DNA from: Inia geoffrensis
Lineage: Eukaryota; Chordata; Mammalia; Artiodactyla; Iniidae
Direction: 5' to 3'
Length of the DNA: 64,000 bases
Assembly: GCA_036417435.1 (NCBI GenBank)
Contig: CM070901.1
Coordinates: 162,584,044 to 162,648,043 of the forward strand
The position numbers and the translations under genes are program-made. The notes under the pieces are model-generated. The model was given only the letters and a program-made list of their open reading frames with translations, was not told the DNA's origin and did not search any database. Shown here one piece after another: positions 34,016 through 44,640 of the stretch (positions are counted from its first letter, which is position 1; the number at the start of each line of letters is the position of its first letter).

Positions 34016-34904
34016 GTAAAATCAGCGTGGAGTGGACACATGGCACGCTATTCCTCCTTGGGTTTAGTTTACCCATCTGTACAGAGGACAGGCTGGGTCT
34101 CTGCAGCAGGGTCACAAACTCAAATAATGCCAGGGGCCAAGCTGGGAATGCAGATGACAGAGATAAGCTAGTGGGGACCATGGAGAGCTAGGGTCCCCCT
34201 ACAGGAGCTGCTGCATCTCAGCTCCAGGGACTGTTGCCAGGGGCAATGCAGGCCCTGTATGTCAGCCTTTCTGATGTTTTATGTGAAATCTTCAGATTTA
34301 AAAATTTTTACCATCTAGTTCAAAACAAACAAGAAAATAAAACCCACTGTGTAGGCAAAAATCCCACTGTCTGTGGGTGGGTCTGCCTGAAGGCCTCTAT
34401 TTTGCAATAATCATCCTTCAGTGAAAGAAGTGGAGGGTCCTGCAGAGAACCTGGCGCAGAGTAGAGGATAACAATCGCAAGCCCCCCCCCCTTAATTTGG
34501 CTGCAAAATGGGATGTTATAAAGTAAGTTCCATGAACAGATGGGGCAGTTTGGGGAGGGGTCGGAGGAGGAATGTGGACCCACAAACCCCTGTGTGATGC
34601 CCACACTGCTGAGGGCGGGGCCCCACCATGGATAGGGAGAGGCTTCCTGAGCTTTGTCAAGAGGGATGAACTGGAGGTTGGTCCTGGGCCCCCTGAATCA
34701 CAGGGCTAGGGGAGTGGGGTGTGTGTGTGAAAGAGAGAGAGAGAGAGGTAGTGGGTCGGGATTTGGAGCAGAAGGAGGGCAGGGCAGACCCCAGAGGAAA
34801 CCATGAGATCTTTATTAGACCATATAGGACAAAAGGCCTGTGCAGGTCTGGAGGGGCCATTCAGGTAAAGGCTGGACTGTGACCATTGCAAAAGCAATAG
34901 CAAA
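34016..34904. other. Unassigned interval with simple repeats
   Basis: 34085-34345 ('gggtcacaaactcaaataat', then 'tttaccatctagttcaaaac') could be an old hAT-type element, but I cannot confirm it. A 12-C run near 34482-34493 and a (GT)n-(GA)n run at 34718-34748 are present. I see no gene. Confidence 0.35.
34718..34748 (+). repeat. (GT)n-(GA)n compound microsatellite
   Basis: GTGTGTGTGTG is followed by AAAGAGAGAGAGAGAGAG. Confidence 0.9.
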
Positions 34905-35140
34905 CATAGGAAGAATCCACCTTTGTTAAGTCTGTTAGCCCAGGTCTGTTCTAAGTACTTTATGTGCATTATCTCATTTAATCCACAGAATGACCCTATG
35001 AGAGAGATACTATCATTATCCCATTTTATAGATGAGGAAAATGAGATACAGAAAGCTTAGGTTGCTTCTTTAAGTCACAGCCTGGTGTTAACCAGGCAGG
35101 TATTGAGTCCAGCAGTCAGGGTCCCATGTTCACACCTGAC
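34905..35140 (-). mobile_element. MIR SINE
   Basis: The blocks 'ttatctcatttaatccacag' and 'cattttatagatgaggaaaa' identify an antisense MIR. Confidence 0.85.
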
Positions 35141-35199
35141 CGAACTCCATCCCTCATGGGGCCAGGATATGGTTCCAGGTACCACAGCTGTCCCCTGGG

Positions 35200-35412
35200 G
35201 AGGACCTACTATGTGTCAGGCATTGTGCAGGGACTTTGGTCACATTATTTAACCCATACAACCAGGTGAGGGAGGGACCACCACTCCCATTTTACAGGTG
35301 AGAAGACTGAGGTTCAGGAGACAGAGGGGCTGCTGGGATATGCCCAGAGTCAGCCCTGGGTCTCAGGTTCTGGCAGGTTCTAGAGGGTCTGACTCTGGAA
35401 CCCTGGTCCTCT
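35200..35412 (-). mobile_element. MIR SINE
   Basis: The blocks 'gacctactatgtgtcaggca' and 'cattttacaggtgagaagac' identify it. It is a second antisense MIR 60 bp after the previous one. Confidence 0.85.
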
Positions 35413-36040
35413 GAATGCTGTCCCCATAACAGTGCAGGGGCTGTTTCCGGGTTTCTGAGCAGAATCAAGACATCCCTTCAGGAGACTGTGGACCTCACTG
35501 GGGTCCTTTGCCCCAGTCCTGACTCTTCCCACTCATTCCCACCAGAGTTCTGAGCCCAGTTAGCACAGGGCCCAGTGCCAGGTGAGCACTCAGTGAGGGA
35601 GCCAGTGCACAGGATGACAGTGACAATGAGCATTAACGCTGGTGACGAGAGTGAACACTTACAGAGCACATGCAGATGAGACAGAGGAAACGGGCACTTT
35701 ATTCAGGGCTTGGCTCATAGGACGAGCTCAGTGAAGGCCACTGTCCCTGTCATTCCCTGGCCTCTTCCTGAGCCAGAGCACTGCTCATGACCTCAGCCCC
35801 TGCACAGGTCTCTCAACCCAGTGGTTGGAGCCCTGCCTCTCCTCCCCAGACAACCATGGAAATGAGAAGAAACTTTCAGCCTAATCTCCATCCAGACCTG
35901 GCCTGATCAGATCCCACCACCCCGAACTATAATTACTCAGAGGCTACGGGGCCCCTGTGGCCTCTATCTGCAACGTCTCTGCACCCAGTGGCCCAGCAGC
36001 TCGTGTTTGCATTAAAAGAGGGTATAATATAATGACCAAG
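35413..36040. other. Unassigned interval
   Basis: A MIR-like scrap occurs near 35620-35700. Otherwise nothing is recognised. Confidence 0.35.
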
Positions 36041-36041
36041 T

Positions 36042-36184
36042 TCAAATCTCCATTTTAGTGATGTGGAAACTAAAGCACAAAGAGGGTAAGGGAATGAACC
36101 AAAGTCACACTACCAACTAGTGGCAGAGCTGGAGATAAAACTCAGAAATTCTAACTCCCAGGTCAGAGCTCTTTAGGCCATCCA
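36042..36184 (-). mobile_element. MIR fragment
   Basis: It contains 'tgtggaaactaaagcacaaa' and 'accaactagtggcagagctg'. Confidence 0.8.
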
Positions 36185-36229
36185 GGGAGGGGATTTCAAA
36201 GGATTCATTTAAGAGTTTCCTGCTGGGGA

Positions 36230-36475
36230 GAAGAGAGGGTAGGGAAAGAACTTTGTAGCTAAAACAGAAGCCCTAAATGCCAGGGTGAGACCATTGTACA
36301 TTATTATGTTGGCAACAGGGAGCCATGGATAGTTCTTGAGCAGGAGTATGGCATGACCAGGGTGAGCTCTAGGAAGCTGTCTCTGAAGGAGCATGGGGAA
36401 GGATTGGAGCTGGTGAGCCTAGAGGCAGGGAGACTCATGGGGAGGCTAGAGCAGTGACCTAGGGACATGGTGATG
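36230..36475 (-). mobile_element. L2 fragment
   Basis: 'gggagccatggatagttctt' and 'gagcaggagtatggcatgac' match antisense L2. It abuts the ERVL provirus, which therefore inserted at its edge. Confidence 0.65.
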
Positions 36476-36480
36476 AGGAC

Positions 36481-36837
36481 TGTATTAGAGTTCTACAAAG
36501 AAACAGAGCCTATAGGATGTGCATAGAGAGAGAAGGAGATTTATTATAGGGAACTGGCTCATGTGATTATGGAGACCAACAAGTCAACTCTACAGGATGT
36601 GACAGCAGGCTCAAGAACAGGACAGCTAAGGGTGTAAATAAAGTGTAAAAGCAGTCTGCCAGAGAATTCCTCCTTGCTTGGGGACAAATGTCTTTTTCTT
36701 CTATTCAGGCCTTCAACTGTTTGGGTAAGGCCCACCCGCATTATGGAGAGCAATCTGCTTATTCAAGGTTCATCCATTTAAATATTAATCTCATCCAGAA
36801 ACAACTCCCAAGTTGACATACAAAATTAACCATCCCA
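36481..36837 (-). mobile_element. 3' LTR of ERVL provirus (MLT2-type)
   Basis: On the plus strand it opens with 'tgtattagagttctacaaag' and closes near 'gacatacaaaattaaccatc'. It is 357 bp, against 349 bp for its partner. A purine-rich stretch on the minus strand immediately before it (complement of 36838-36851) is the likely degenerate polypurine tract. Confidence 0.9.
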
Positions 36838-37409
36838 AAACTACCCCTCATCAAATTTGCACCTATACGCATCTCCTTAAACTCATAGTTATTCTCAAAA
36901 TAAAGTCAATAACATGATCATAATTCTCCCTAACCCAATCAGTACACAGCTATCCTGTGTACAACTGATTACACACTAATCCTTTCCCCAGAAAAGGATA
37001 CAGATTTCTTGGATGACATTTCCTCTTAAACATGATGTAACTTAAATAATATGATGTAAAGTTAATACTATTTAACTACTACAACACAATGTCAATATAT
37101 CTTATGTTACATGGTAGAGAGACAGGAGAGAGGAGAAAACAAAAATTATACGCACACACATAAACGTATTCAAAACAAAATGAGGAAACACTCATGATAA
37201 TTACAGTCCTCATTTCTACAACAAGTTGTGTTGTCATGGCTGCTACGCATAACTACCTTCCTTCACCACCCATTCCATGTTCCCCTTGCCTTCAGCAAGC
37301 ACCTCAGATAGTCATAGTTCCTTACCTTGTGGAATCACACAAGCCTTCATTCCTGAGAGTCTTAGCCATTTATAGTCCTGCCTGGATATAGTCCAGTGGC
37401 TTTAATCAC

Positions 37410-37690
37410 AGGGCATGATAATGCTAAGAGACACCTGAGGGGTTCTCCTGTATTCCAGACACACTCTTCCTTACCTCCTTTGTGGAGTAGCAGTCCAATG
37501 TCCCCTCGCTAGTCAGGATCAATCACTCCAGCTAGCACAGTAACTCCCTTCATTGTCTGTTGATTCAGTCATAAGGAACTCAAAGTGGCCAGGTAGCAGT
37601 ATTAACTTTCAGTTCAATAGAACTGTTGTCATGTCTCCCCGTGGAAGCTTTCCTCCCCCGGCACTAAGACCTCCAAGCCAGTGGGGCATA
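37410..37690 (-). pseudogene. ERVL dUTPase remnant
   Basis: Reading the minus strand from about 37550, residues GVTVLAGVIDPD match dUTPase motif 3, and GLLLHKGGKEE follows. A TAG stop (complement of 37509-37511) falls right after VIDPD, where dUTPases carry a conserved tyrosine. Motif 5 is worn. Its place downstream of integrase is the ERVL arrangement. The intact family enzyme hydrolyses dUTP to dUMP; this copy cannot. Confidence 0.82.
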
Positions 37691-37749
37691 AGGTTGACTT
37701 ATATTCTGTGAATATAAGAATTCATCTGACAGAGGAAGAGAACCATACA

Positions 37750-38560
37750 CATCCCTGTAAAACATACTTAATCTTGAAATAAAGACATTAACAAGGTAGT
37801 AATTCCTCCTAACAGGATCAACTATTCTGTTTACAACCAAAAGCAAAAAACTTGCTAGTGGGTCAGTAGGGATGATAGTGAGTGGTGCCACTCCCGTTGC
37901 CACCCTTTGATTCCTGGACCCATAAATCTGGCTTTGGGAAAAATAGCACCATATATGGAACACTGATTCAGAGCATACACAGCCTCCTAGAGAACCTTGC
38001 CCCAGGCCTGCAAGGCACTGTCACCTAGCTGGCGCTGTAACTGAGTCTTCAATAGGCCATTCCACCGTTCTATTAAACCAAGTGTTTCAGGATGGGGAAT
38101 ATGGTAAGATCAGTGAATTCCATGAGCATGGGCCCATTGCCACACTTCTTTTGCTGTGAAATTCCTTGATCCAAAGCAATGTTGTACTGAATACCATGAC
38201 AGTAGATAGGCATTTTGTACAGTCATGGATGGTAGTTTTGACAGAAGCATTGCATGCAGGGAAGGCAAATTAGTATAGAGTAAATGTCTCTTCAGGTAAG
38301 GCCCAAAAACTGCTTCTTTCATAATGGAAGTGGTCCAGTGTAATCAACCCACCACCAGGTAGCTGGATGATCACCCCGGGGAAGGGTGCCATATTGTTGG
38401 TCCCTACTGCTGGCAGATTAGGTTAAGCAGTAGCCATAGCCAGGTTGACCATGGTGAGTGGAAGTCCATGTTGCTCAGCCCAGGCATAGCCTCCATCCCT
38501 GCCACCAAGGCCACTTTGTTCATGAGTCCATTGGATGATGTCAGGAATGCCTGGGGAAAG
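37750..38560 (-). pseudogene. ERVL integrase remnant
   Basis: The N-terminal zinc-binding part is visible in frame at 38698-38423 (WTHEQSG and AEQHGLPL supply histidines), but a stop follows MATA where the cysteine pair should be. The catalytic core is split by frameshifts. One piece, FTAKEVWQWAHAHGIH, is readable in 38322-38110, and an ERWNGLL block lies upstream of 38030. The C-terminal part lies in 37963-37850. It is non-functional. Confidence 0.85.
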
Positions 38561-38599
38561 AGGCTGACTGGTATCCACCCAGTAGATTATCCTACCCAC

Positions 38600-39310
38600 T
38601 TGATTATTAAAATCCTCCTCTGCGGAAGTCAGCCTTTGGTGGGCATTCACATGGGACACAAATATCTTTGCATTTTCTGCCCATTTAGAGAGGTCCATCT
38701 ACACACCTCTTCCCCAGACTTCCTTGTCATCAATTTTCCATCCAAGTACCTGACCATCCAGCCAAACCATCGGCCACAACCCATAAATTGGTAAATGATT
38801 GCATGGCTGGCCATTTCTGCCCACTGGGAGGATTTCCCTTCACTTCTGTGCTTCAGGGATGACCCAGAAGGGGCTGTAGTGCTCCAATGTCCATTCAGGT
38901 GGTGCCTATATATTATGCAGAACCTGTAACCTGTAAACCAAGCCCGAGTCTTCTCTTCCTCTGTCGCTGATTATAGGGAACTCTCCATAAGGCTGTAAGT
39001 GCAGGCGAGGAGGGAGAAGACAGCGTAGCAGGAGTGGGGACCATGGCATCTGGGCCACTTCTTCATGTACCTTATTTTTGCCTTCAAGGCCAGTCTGGCC
39101 CGACCACACTTCAGTTTGATTGTGGAGTGTTACGACGCATGTCCAATATTATGGCTTGGTGGTCAGATAGCCCCTCGTCCATGACAGGCAGCTCAGGTCA
39201 GATGATAATTTGGTGGCCCATGCTTAAGCGTTTAGTCTCTACCAAGGCCTAGTGGTGGGCCAAAAGCTGCTTCTCCAAAGGAGAGTATTTATCCCAAGAA
39301 GATGGCAAGG
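38600..39310 (-). pseudogene. ERVL RNase H and connection remnant
   Basis: The C-terminal RNase H block KIFVSHVNAHQ is clear at about 38680-38640. A tether piece, KNKVHEEVAQMPW, reads in 39109-38906. The expected first catalytic block is disturbed near 38925-38945, where a short gttacag repeat has been duplicated and the aspartate is not recoverable in frame. Confidence 0.8.
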
Positions 39311-39559
39311 TTTTGCTCCAGAACCCTAAGGGCCTGCACTACAAATCACCTATAAGGGCCTTTTGCAGGCTCCACACAACATCCCTATCTGCCACTGCCA
39401 CTTCACGAACCATTGGATCAGCTGGACCCAAATGTCAGCACCATTTGCACAGCATCCTGGAACTGTTGCAGAGCCTTCTCTTGTTATGAGTCCAAAACTT
39501 TCAGCTTTTCAGATCACTTGATAAATAAGTCAGAGTAACACACCCAAAATGAGGAATAT

Positions 39560-40330
39560 GTTGCCCCCAATATCCAAAAAGCCCACTAGGCATCATGCCT
39601 CTTTTTACGTTGTGGGAAGGGGCATATGCAATATCTTATCCTTCACCTTAGAAGGGATACCTCAACATGCCCCACATCCCTGGAACTCTAGAAATTTCAC
39701 TGAAATGGGAGGCTCCTGAATTTTTGTTAAATTTATTTCCCACCCCCTGACATATAAATGTCTTAACAATAAGTCTAGAGTAGTTGCTAATTCTTGTCCA
39801 ATCAATATAATGTCACCAGTGTAGCAAACAGATCAGTGTGATATCTTGTGGGAGGAAGAACTAAATGATGACATGGGCTGGAGAGTCTATATACCCCTGA
39901 GGTAGGACAGTGAAGGGGTCTGGCTGGCCTTGCCAGCTGAAAGCAAATTGTTTCTGGTGATCCATATTGACAGGTATGATTTTTAAAAAGCAGTTGCAAG
40001 ATCAATAGCTGCATTCCACGTACTGGGGAATATGTTAATTTGCTCAAGTCATAAAAGGACATCTGGTACAGCAGCCGCAATTGGAGTTGCTCCCTGATTA
40101 AGCTGATGATAATCCACTGTCATTCTCCAAAATCCATCTGTCTTCTTCACAGGCCGAATAGGTGAGTTGAATGGGGATGTGGTGGGAACCACCACCCCTG
40201 CATCTTTCAAGTCTTCGATGGTGACACTAATCTCTGAAACCCCTCTAGGAATGTGGTATTGCTTTTGGTTTACTATTTTTCTAGGTAGAGAAAGTTCCAG
40301 TAGTATCTGCTTGGTCTTTCACATCATAAT
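39560..40330 (-). pseudogene. ERVL reverse transcriptase remnant
   Basis: The block FWRMTVDYHQLNQ (about 40150-40095) is a conserved RT motif, preceded by SPIRPVKK. The active-site box reads YTGD at the complement of 39812-39823, where YxDD is expected, so the first aspartate has been replaced by glycine. Stops and frameshifts occur on both sides. The thumb and connection continue to about 39560. Confidence 0.85.
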
Positions 40331-40389
40331 AGCCCTCATTCCACAAGTCAAAGAATCAATGTGGGGATTCTGCCAGTTGCTGAGTGTGT

Positions 40390-40740
40390 CTATTCCAGTT
40401 ATACATTCCGGAACTGGGGAGATTCAGGCACACACAGGGTCCACTGTGAGATAGTCCTCAGTTAAAATTCCATAAATCACCTGACCTCCATAAGCCCCTA
40501 CTCTGACTGGAGGGTCACAGTGACCTTTTGGGTCTCCTGGAATTAGTGTCAGTTCAGAACCAGTGTCCAGTAGTCCCCAAAAGTTCTGATTATTTCCTTC
40601 CCCACAGTACACTGTTACCCTGGTAAAAGGCCAGAGTCCCTTTAGGGAAGGCTGGGAGGAAGTTTAACTGTATAAATTTTGGCAGTGTACCAGGGTCCTT
40701 TCTCAAGGGCGCCCAGCCTCCTTGTAAACTAACTTAAGTC
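40390..40740 (-). pseudogene. ERVL aspartic protease remnant
   Basis: The active-site motif LLDTGSELTLIPG is intact in the open stretch 40612-40424 (DTG at the complement of 40559-40567). Upstream, near 40640-40690, the frame is interrupted by a stop (after KLPPSLP) and a frameshift. The partner glycine-rich flap is partly readable. Confidence 0.85.
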
Positions 40741-40799
40741 TGGGAATTGATTGAGGAGCCGTGACTCTCTGTTTTTTATGATTCAGATTAGAATTTTGC

Positions 40800-42394
40800 T
40801 CACTTGACCTAGAACGTTTATGCCTACACAGATCAAGTAAGAATTCAGTAGGCTTTCCATGTATTTCACTTCTAGGAACACCATGGTCTGTGAGAGTCAG
40901 ACCATTCTGATTGCTGCCTTGGCTCTGTGTCCATTACCACGACCACCTTGCCTTTGGCAGTTGAGTGCTGCCACATGGCCTCTGCCACACCAGGACCCAA
41001 TGACTTCCATTGCTTTTAAGTTTCCCAATTCAGTGACCTCAACTCCCACTGTAAGTTCTGGCCTACGGAGAAGAGCAATCGCAGAGCCCTTCAAGGGTGC
41101 TGGGGCTCCCCTTACAACTTTATTTCTCTCATCTGTGGTGACCAATGTGTCTTCTTGACCTTCCCAGGGTGGGTGAGTAAATCGTAAATGACAAATCCAC
41201 TCTAAGATCCCAATCTCCCTAAGCCTTTGAATCCCTTCCTCTACGTTAAACCAAGGCAGGTCAGCCTTTCTCACTCACTCACTGTGGGCCACCTTTTGGT
41301 CCATGTTTCAGCCAACAAACCACACCAACTGTTGGAGCTCTTTCTAACTCCCTGAGCTGTAACTTTAAATGGAGAATCTTTGCTTAGTGAGCCCATATCA
41401 ATCAGTGAAATTGGCCTGACCCGACTTTATGTTCCCTTCCATCACTATCCCACACCCTTAATAGCCATTCCCACACATGTTCCTCAGATGTCTGTCTGTA
41501 TAAATTAGAAAATTCAAGTAGTCCTTTTAGCGTGCAGCATATCTTATCGTGAGTCACACTTTGTACTTCACTTTGGGGGCTTCTGGGACTTGAGTCTAGT
41601 TATAGGTCTAGAAGCAAAGAAGAATGAGGGGTACTGAGACTAATCAGCATTGTCTTGCAAAGCAATTGGAGGACATTGCAGTTTCCTCAGTGGCAATGCA
41701 GAGTTAACCCTCTCAGATGGGGATGCAGAGGCTGCTTCTCTTGGGGGTGGAGAGGCTGCTTCTACTGGCAAAGAAGGCTCGTCAGAATTTAGTGGCTCAA
41801 TATCCCCATCTTTATCAAGGTCTTCCCACATGTCCCCTTTCCAATTTTCAGGATCCCATCCCTCCCCAATCAATGCTCTCACTGTAACACTAGACACTCT
41901 GGGAGGCTGGGGATTCCATCTGATTGTAGATCAACCACTTGTAGGATGTGGTTCTGGGTTTGTTTTTTAACAATCTCAGTCCTGTGGCTACCGGAGATAA
42001 GCGTCTCTTTCAGCGCAGGCATAGAGGCTTTCAGATCACTTTTCCCTCGTTTAAGTTGGGAATTCGAATTCCTGACCTCATCATTTTTTTTCCCCACTTT
42101 GCCCAGTGACATTAAGAGCAACAATCCAATCTCATTATATTCACTAGTTTGACAAAAATATTTAAATGTATTGTATACATGGTCTCAGATCCTTGCTTCT
42201 TGTAAGTATTTGGTTAGGAGTATCTGATAGTGATATTTTCCATATTTCTATTGCCAGGACATACCACGGACTCTCAGTGTTCTTTTTACTACTGGAAATA
42301 GAGTCATTAGTCTCTTTAAATATAATCAGATTTAGAGAGCCAATTCAAAAAACCCTAGAATTATTTCAGAAAATAATTCATCCTTAACAATATT
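40800..42394 (-). pseudogene. ERVL gag remnant and leader
   Basis: Open pieces on the minus strand are 42124-41879, 41897-41640 and 41274-40897, in different phases. The last contains ADLPWFNVEEGIQRLREIG and VRGAPAPLKGSAIALL and matches the capsid/nucleocapsid end of ERVL gag as I know it. A Cys-His knuckle is not convincing (only CGRGH is present). The primer-binding site next to 42394 is too worn to assign. Confidence 0.72.
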
Positions 42395-42743
42395 CATATT
42401 AGTCAGGGTTCTCTAGAGAAACAGAACCAGTAGAACATAGATATAAATATATAGATATAGGTAGAATTATTATAAGGAATTGGTTATGGAGACTGGCAAG
42501 TCCAAATCTGTAGTGTGGGCCAGCAGGCAGAGACCCAGGATGCAGATGAAGCCGAGAGCAGCCTGCTGGAGAATCTCCCCTTGCTTAGGGAAGCCAGTCT
42601 TTCTTTTCTATTCAGGCCTTCAACTGATTGGATGAGGCCCGCCCACATGACAGAGGGCAATCTGCTTACTCAAATTTCACTGATTTCAATGTTAATTTCA
42701 TTCAAAAACACTCTTCGAGTTGACACAAAAATTAACCGTCACA
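42395..42743 (-). mobile_element. 5' LTR of ERVL provirus (MLT2-type)
   Basis: The plus strand runs from 'catattagtcagggttctct' to 'tgacacaaaaattaaccgtc', ending ACA at 42743. It matches the 3' LTR along most of its length, including 'attcaggccttcaactg', which both share. Confidence 0.9.
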
Positions 42744-42780
42744 AGGCCTGATCATAAAATAATGTGCTAACATCATGACC

Positions 42781-42990
42781 ATGTATTGAGCACTTACTGT
42801 GTGCCCAGCTCTGTAATCAGCACTTCAAATACTTCACCTTATTTCACCATCATAACCTCCCTATAAGTTCTATGAGTAGCTCCTCTTTTGTTTCCAGGAA
42901 ACCAAGCCTCAGAGAGGTGAAGTTACTCATCTGAAGTCACACAACTTATAAGTGGGAGACTCCAAGCCTGAATCCAGTGCTACCTGTTCC
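42781..42990 (-). mobile_element. MIR SINE
   Basis: The blocks 'ttgagcacttactgtgtgcc' and 'aaaccaagcctcagagaggt' identify an antisense MIR. It lies just outside the provirus. Confidence 0.88.
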
Positions 42991-43332
42991 ACAGCACATG
43001 TCCCCAGCCACCACATAAGACTGACATATCTGGGACCATGTCCATAAGGGTGGGGAAGAAGGACTGGTACAGAGATCTGAGAATCCGAGCTGACAGGAGA
43101 GGGAGAGAGCAGAGTTGGCCAAGACTCAGAGTTGAGTATGAGAAGAGGTTAGGGTGGAGGTAAGTTCTGGGGGGAAAGATAGTGAGCTCATTCATGTTAA
43201 AGACAGAGAAGGGCAAAAGGAATTTCTCTCCCTACTCTCTCTCCCAGGGTCAGCTAGTCTGAAACAAATGTGGCTTTCTGTCAATTCCTGATGACTTCCA
43301 AACTTACATCTCCAACCCCAGACACTGTTCTT

Positions 43333-43640
43333 TGTATCAGTCAGCCTAGGCTATCTACTTTTTGGTAACAAACAGCCCCAAATCTCAGTGGCTTAATACC
43401 ACTAAGGCTTATTTTTTACTCATGCTACCTCCCCTTTCTAGTCACCTGGGGCCCTGATGCACATTATTCTCACTCCAGGCTTGCTAGTCATCAAGACAGA
43501 GAGAAAAAGTGAGTGAGAATAATTGTGCACAGGCTCTTAAGGGCTCATTAGCTCTGGGTCTGAAGAGAGACACACAATTCTTCCCTTAGGGTCTCAGAAT
43601 CTGAGGAGAGAAATAGGCCCATTTTCAGGAGTCCTCGTAC
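43333..43640 (-). mobile_element. MaLR/ERVL-type LTR, old
   Basis: The complement of an MLT1-like LTR is recognisable in 'gtatcagtcagcctaggcta' and 'ccaaatctcagtggcttaat'. The far end is diverged and the boundary uncertain. Confidence 0.68.
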
Positions 43641-44529
43641 AGATGGGGAAATGGCATGCCTTTAAAAATATGCAGTCTGATGAAAGAATCTCAGTTCTCA
43701 CTAGTATCAGAGGACCCCTGGGATGAGACTTGATACCATTGAAGATAACTCAAAACTCTGAAAACTTATAGACACAAACTCACATTGTCCTGATGGAGAC
43801 CATCAGCATCAGTGAGGTGGCTCCTTTCATAGATGGGTACCAGTACCAACATCTCTGGACTTGAGGCAGAGGGGCAGAGTAGGGGAGGTGTCTGGGTCCT
43901 GAGACAGAGTTGCCAAGGCCAAGAGCTTTCTCCTCCCTCCTGTGTCACCATGAACATGCCTCTTCCCCTCTCTGGGCCCATCACCTCATCTGTGACTCAG
44001 GCCTGGGGCTGGAAGATACCTAATGCTGCCTCCACCTCCACACTGGAATCTCTCTCCTCCTAACCTTGCCCAGACCTCCTTGTGCCCACCCCTCTCACCC
44101 TGTCATCCCTGAATCTTAACCTGAAATAATGGAACCAGTAACCTGATTAATTGTGTGAGTCTGAAAATCACCCAAATGGGAGGCTGTGTGGGTGGCCCCT
44201 GCTTCACTCCATCACTCACCCTAATGCATTGTCTGACATTTTCCATTTATTTTTCAATTCCTTTACCATCATAGATGACGATTAAATTTCCAGTGTAAAT
44301 ACCACTTTACTAAACTGAATTAATTATGGGTGAGGATACAGGCTCCAGCAGCTTGATCAGAGCATCTCAGGCATTAACCCTTCTGTTCTCACCTAGGCCC
44401 CACAGGGAGGGCAGGAGGCTCAGAGTTTCTCCCTGGAAGACATTGCTTAGGACCTCACTGGGGGTCCCTAACCCCTGGTCCTTATGCCTTCTTGCACCTT
44501 CTCCTATCAGAGAGAGCCTGAGGGCAACA
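43641..44529. other. Unassigned interval with possible noncoding element
   Basis: 43930-44040 has MIR-like traces. 44140-44330 is an AT-rich block with TTAAT/ATTAA sites (ctgaattaattatgggtgag at the end) and no recognised repeat. Confidence 0.35.
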
Positions 44530-44534
44530 AACTC

Positions 44535-44640
44535 ATTTCTCATTTGAAGTTGGAAGGAACTTGCTCTTTTGAAGATGAAGAAACTGAGGCCCAGAGAGTG
44601 GAGAGTCTCACTCTCTATGGCCTATCAGAGAACTGATATC
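44535..44640 (-). mobile_element. MIR fragment
   Basis: It contains 'gatgaagaaactgaggccca' followed by 'gagagtgg'. Confidence 0.68.

Larger units (their letters stand above)
36481..42743 (-). mobile_element. Complete but decayed ERVL-class provirus (6.26 kb)
   Basis: Two MLT2-type LTRs in the same minus orientation bound internal sequence in retroviral order on the minus strand: gag, protease, RT, RNase H, integrase, dUTPase. No env is seen. A dUTPase downstream of integrase and the lack of env are typical of ERVL (class III) elements. AGGAC (36476-36480) and AGGCC (42744-42748) flank the whole, a 4-of-5 target duplication. Every gene is broken by stops and frameshifts. No later SINE or L1 interrupts the provirus. 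Confidence 0.92.

Noticed and set aside
40897..41274. 125-codon frame as a host gene
   Set aside because: It lies inside the ERVL provirus in gag position and matches gag-like sequence, with no separate promoter or splice signals.
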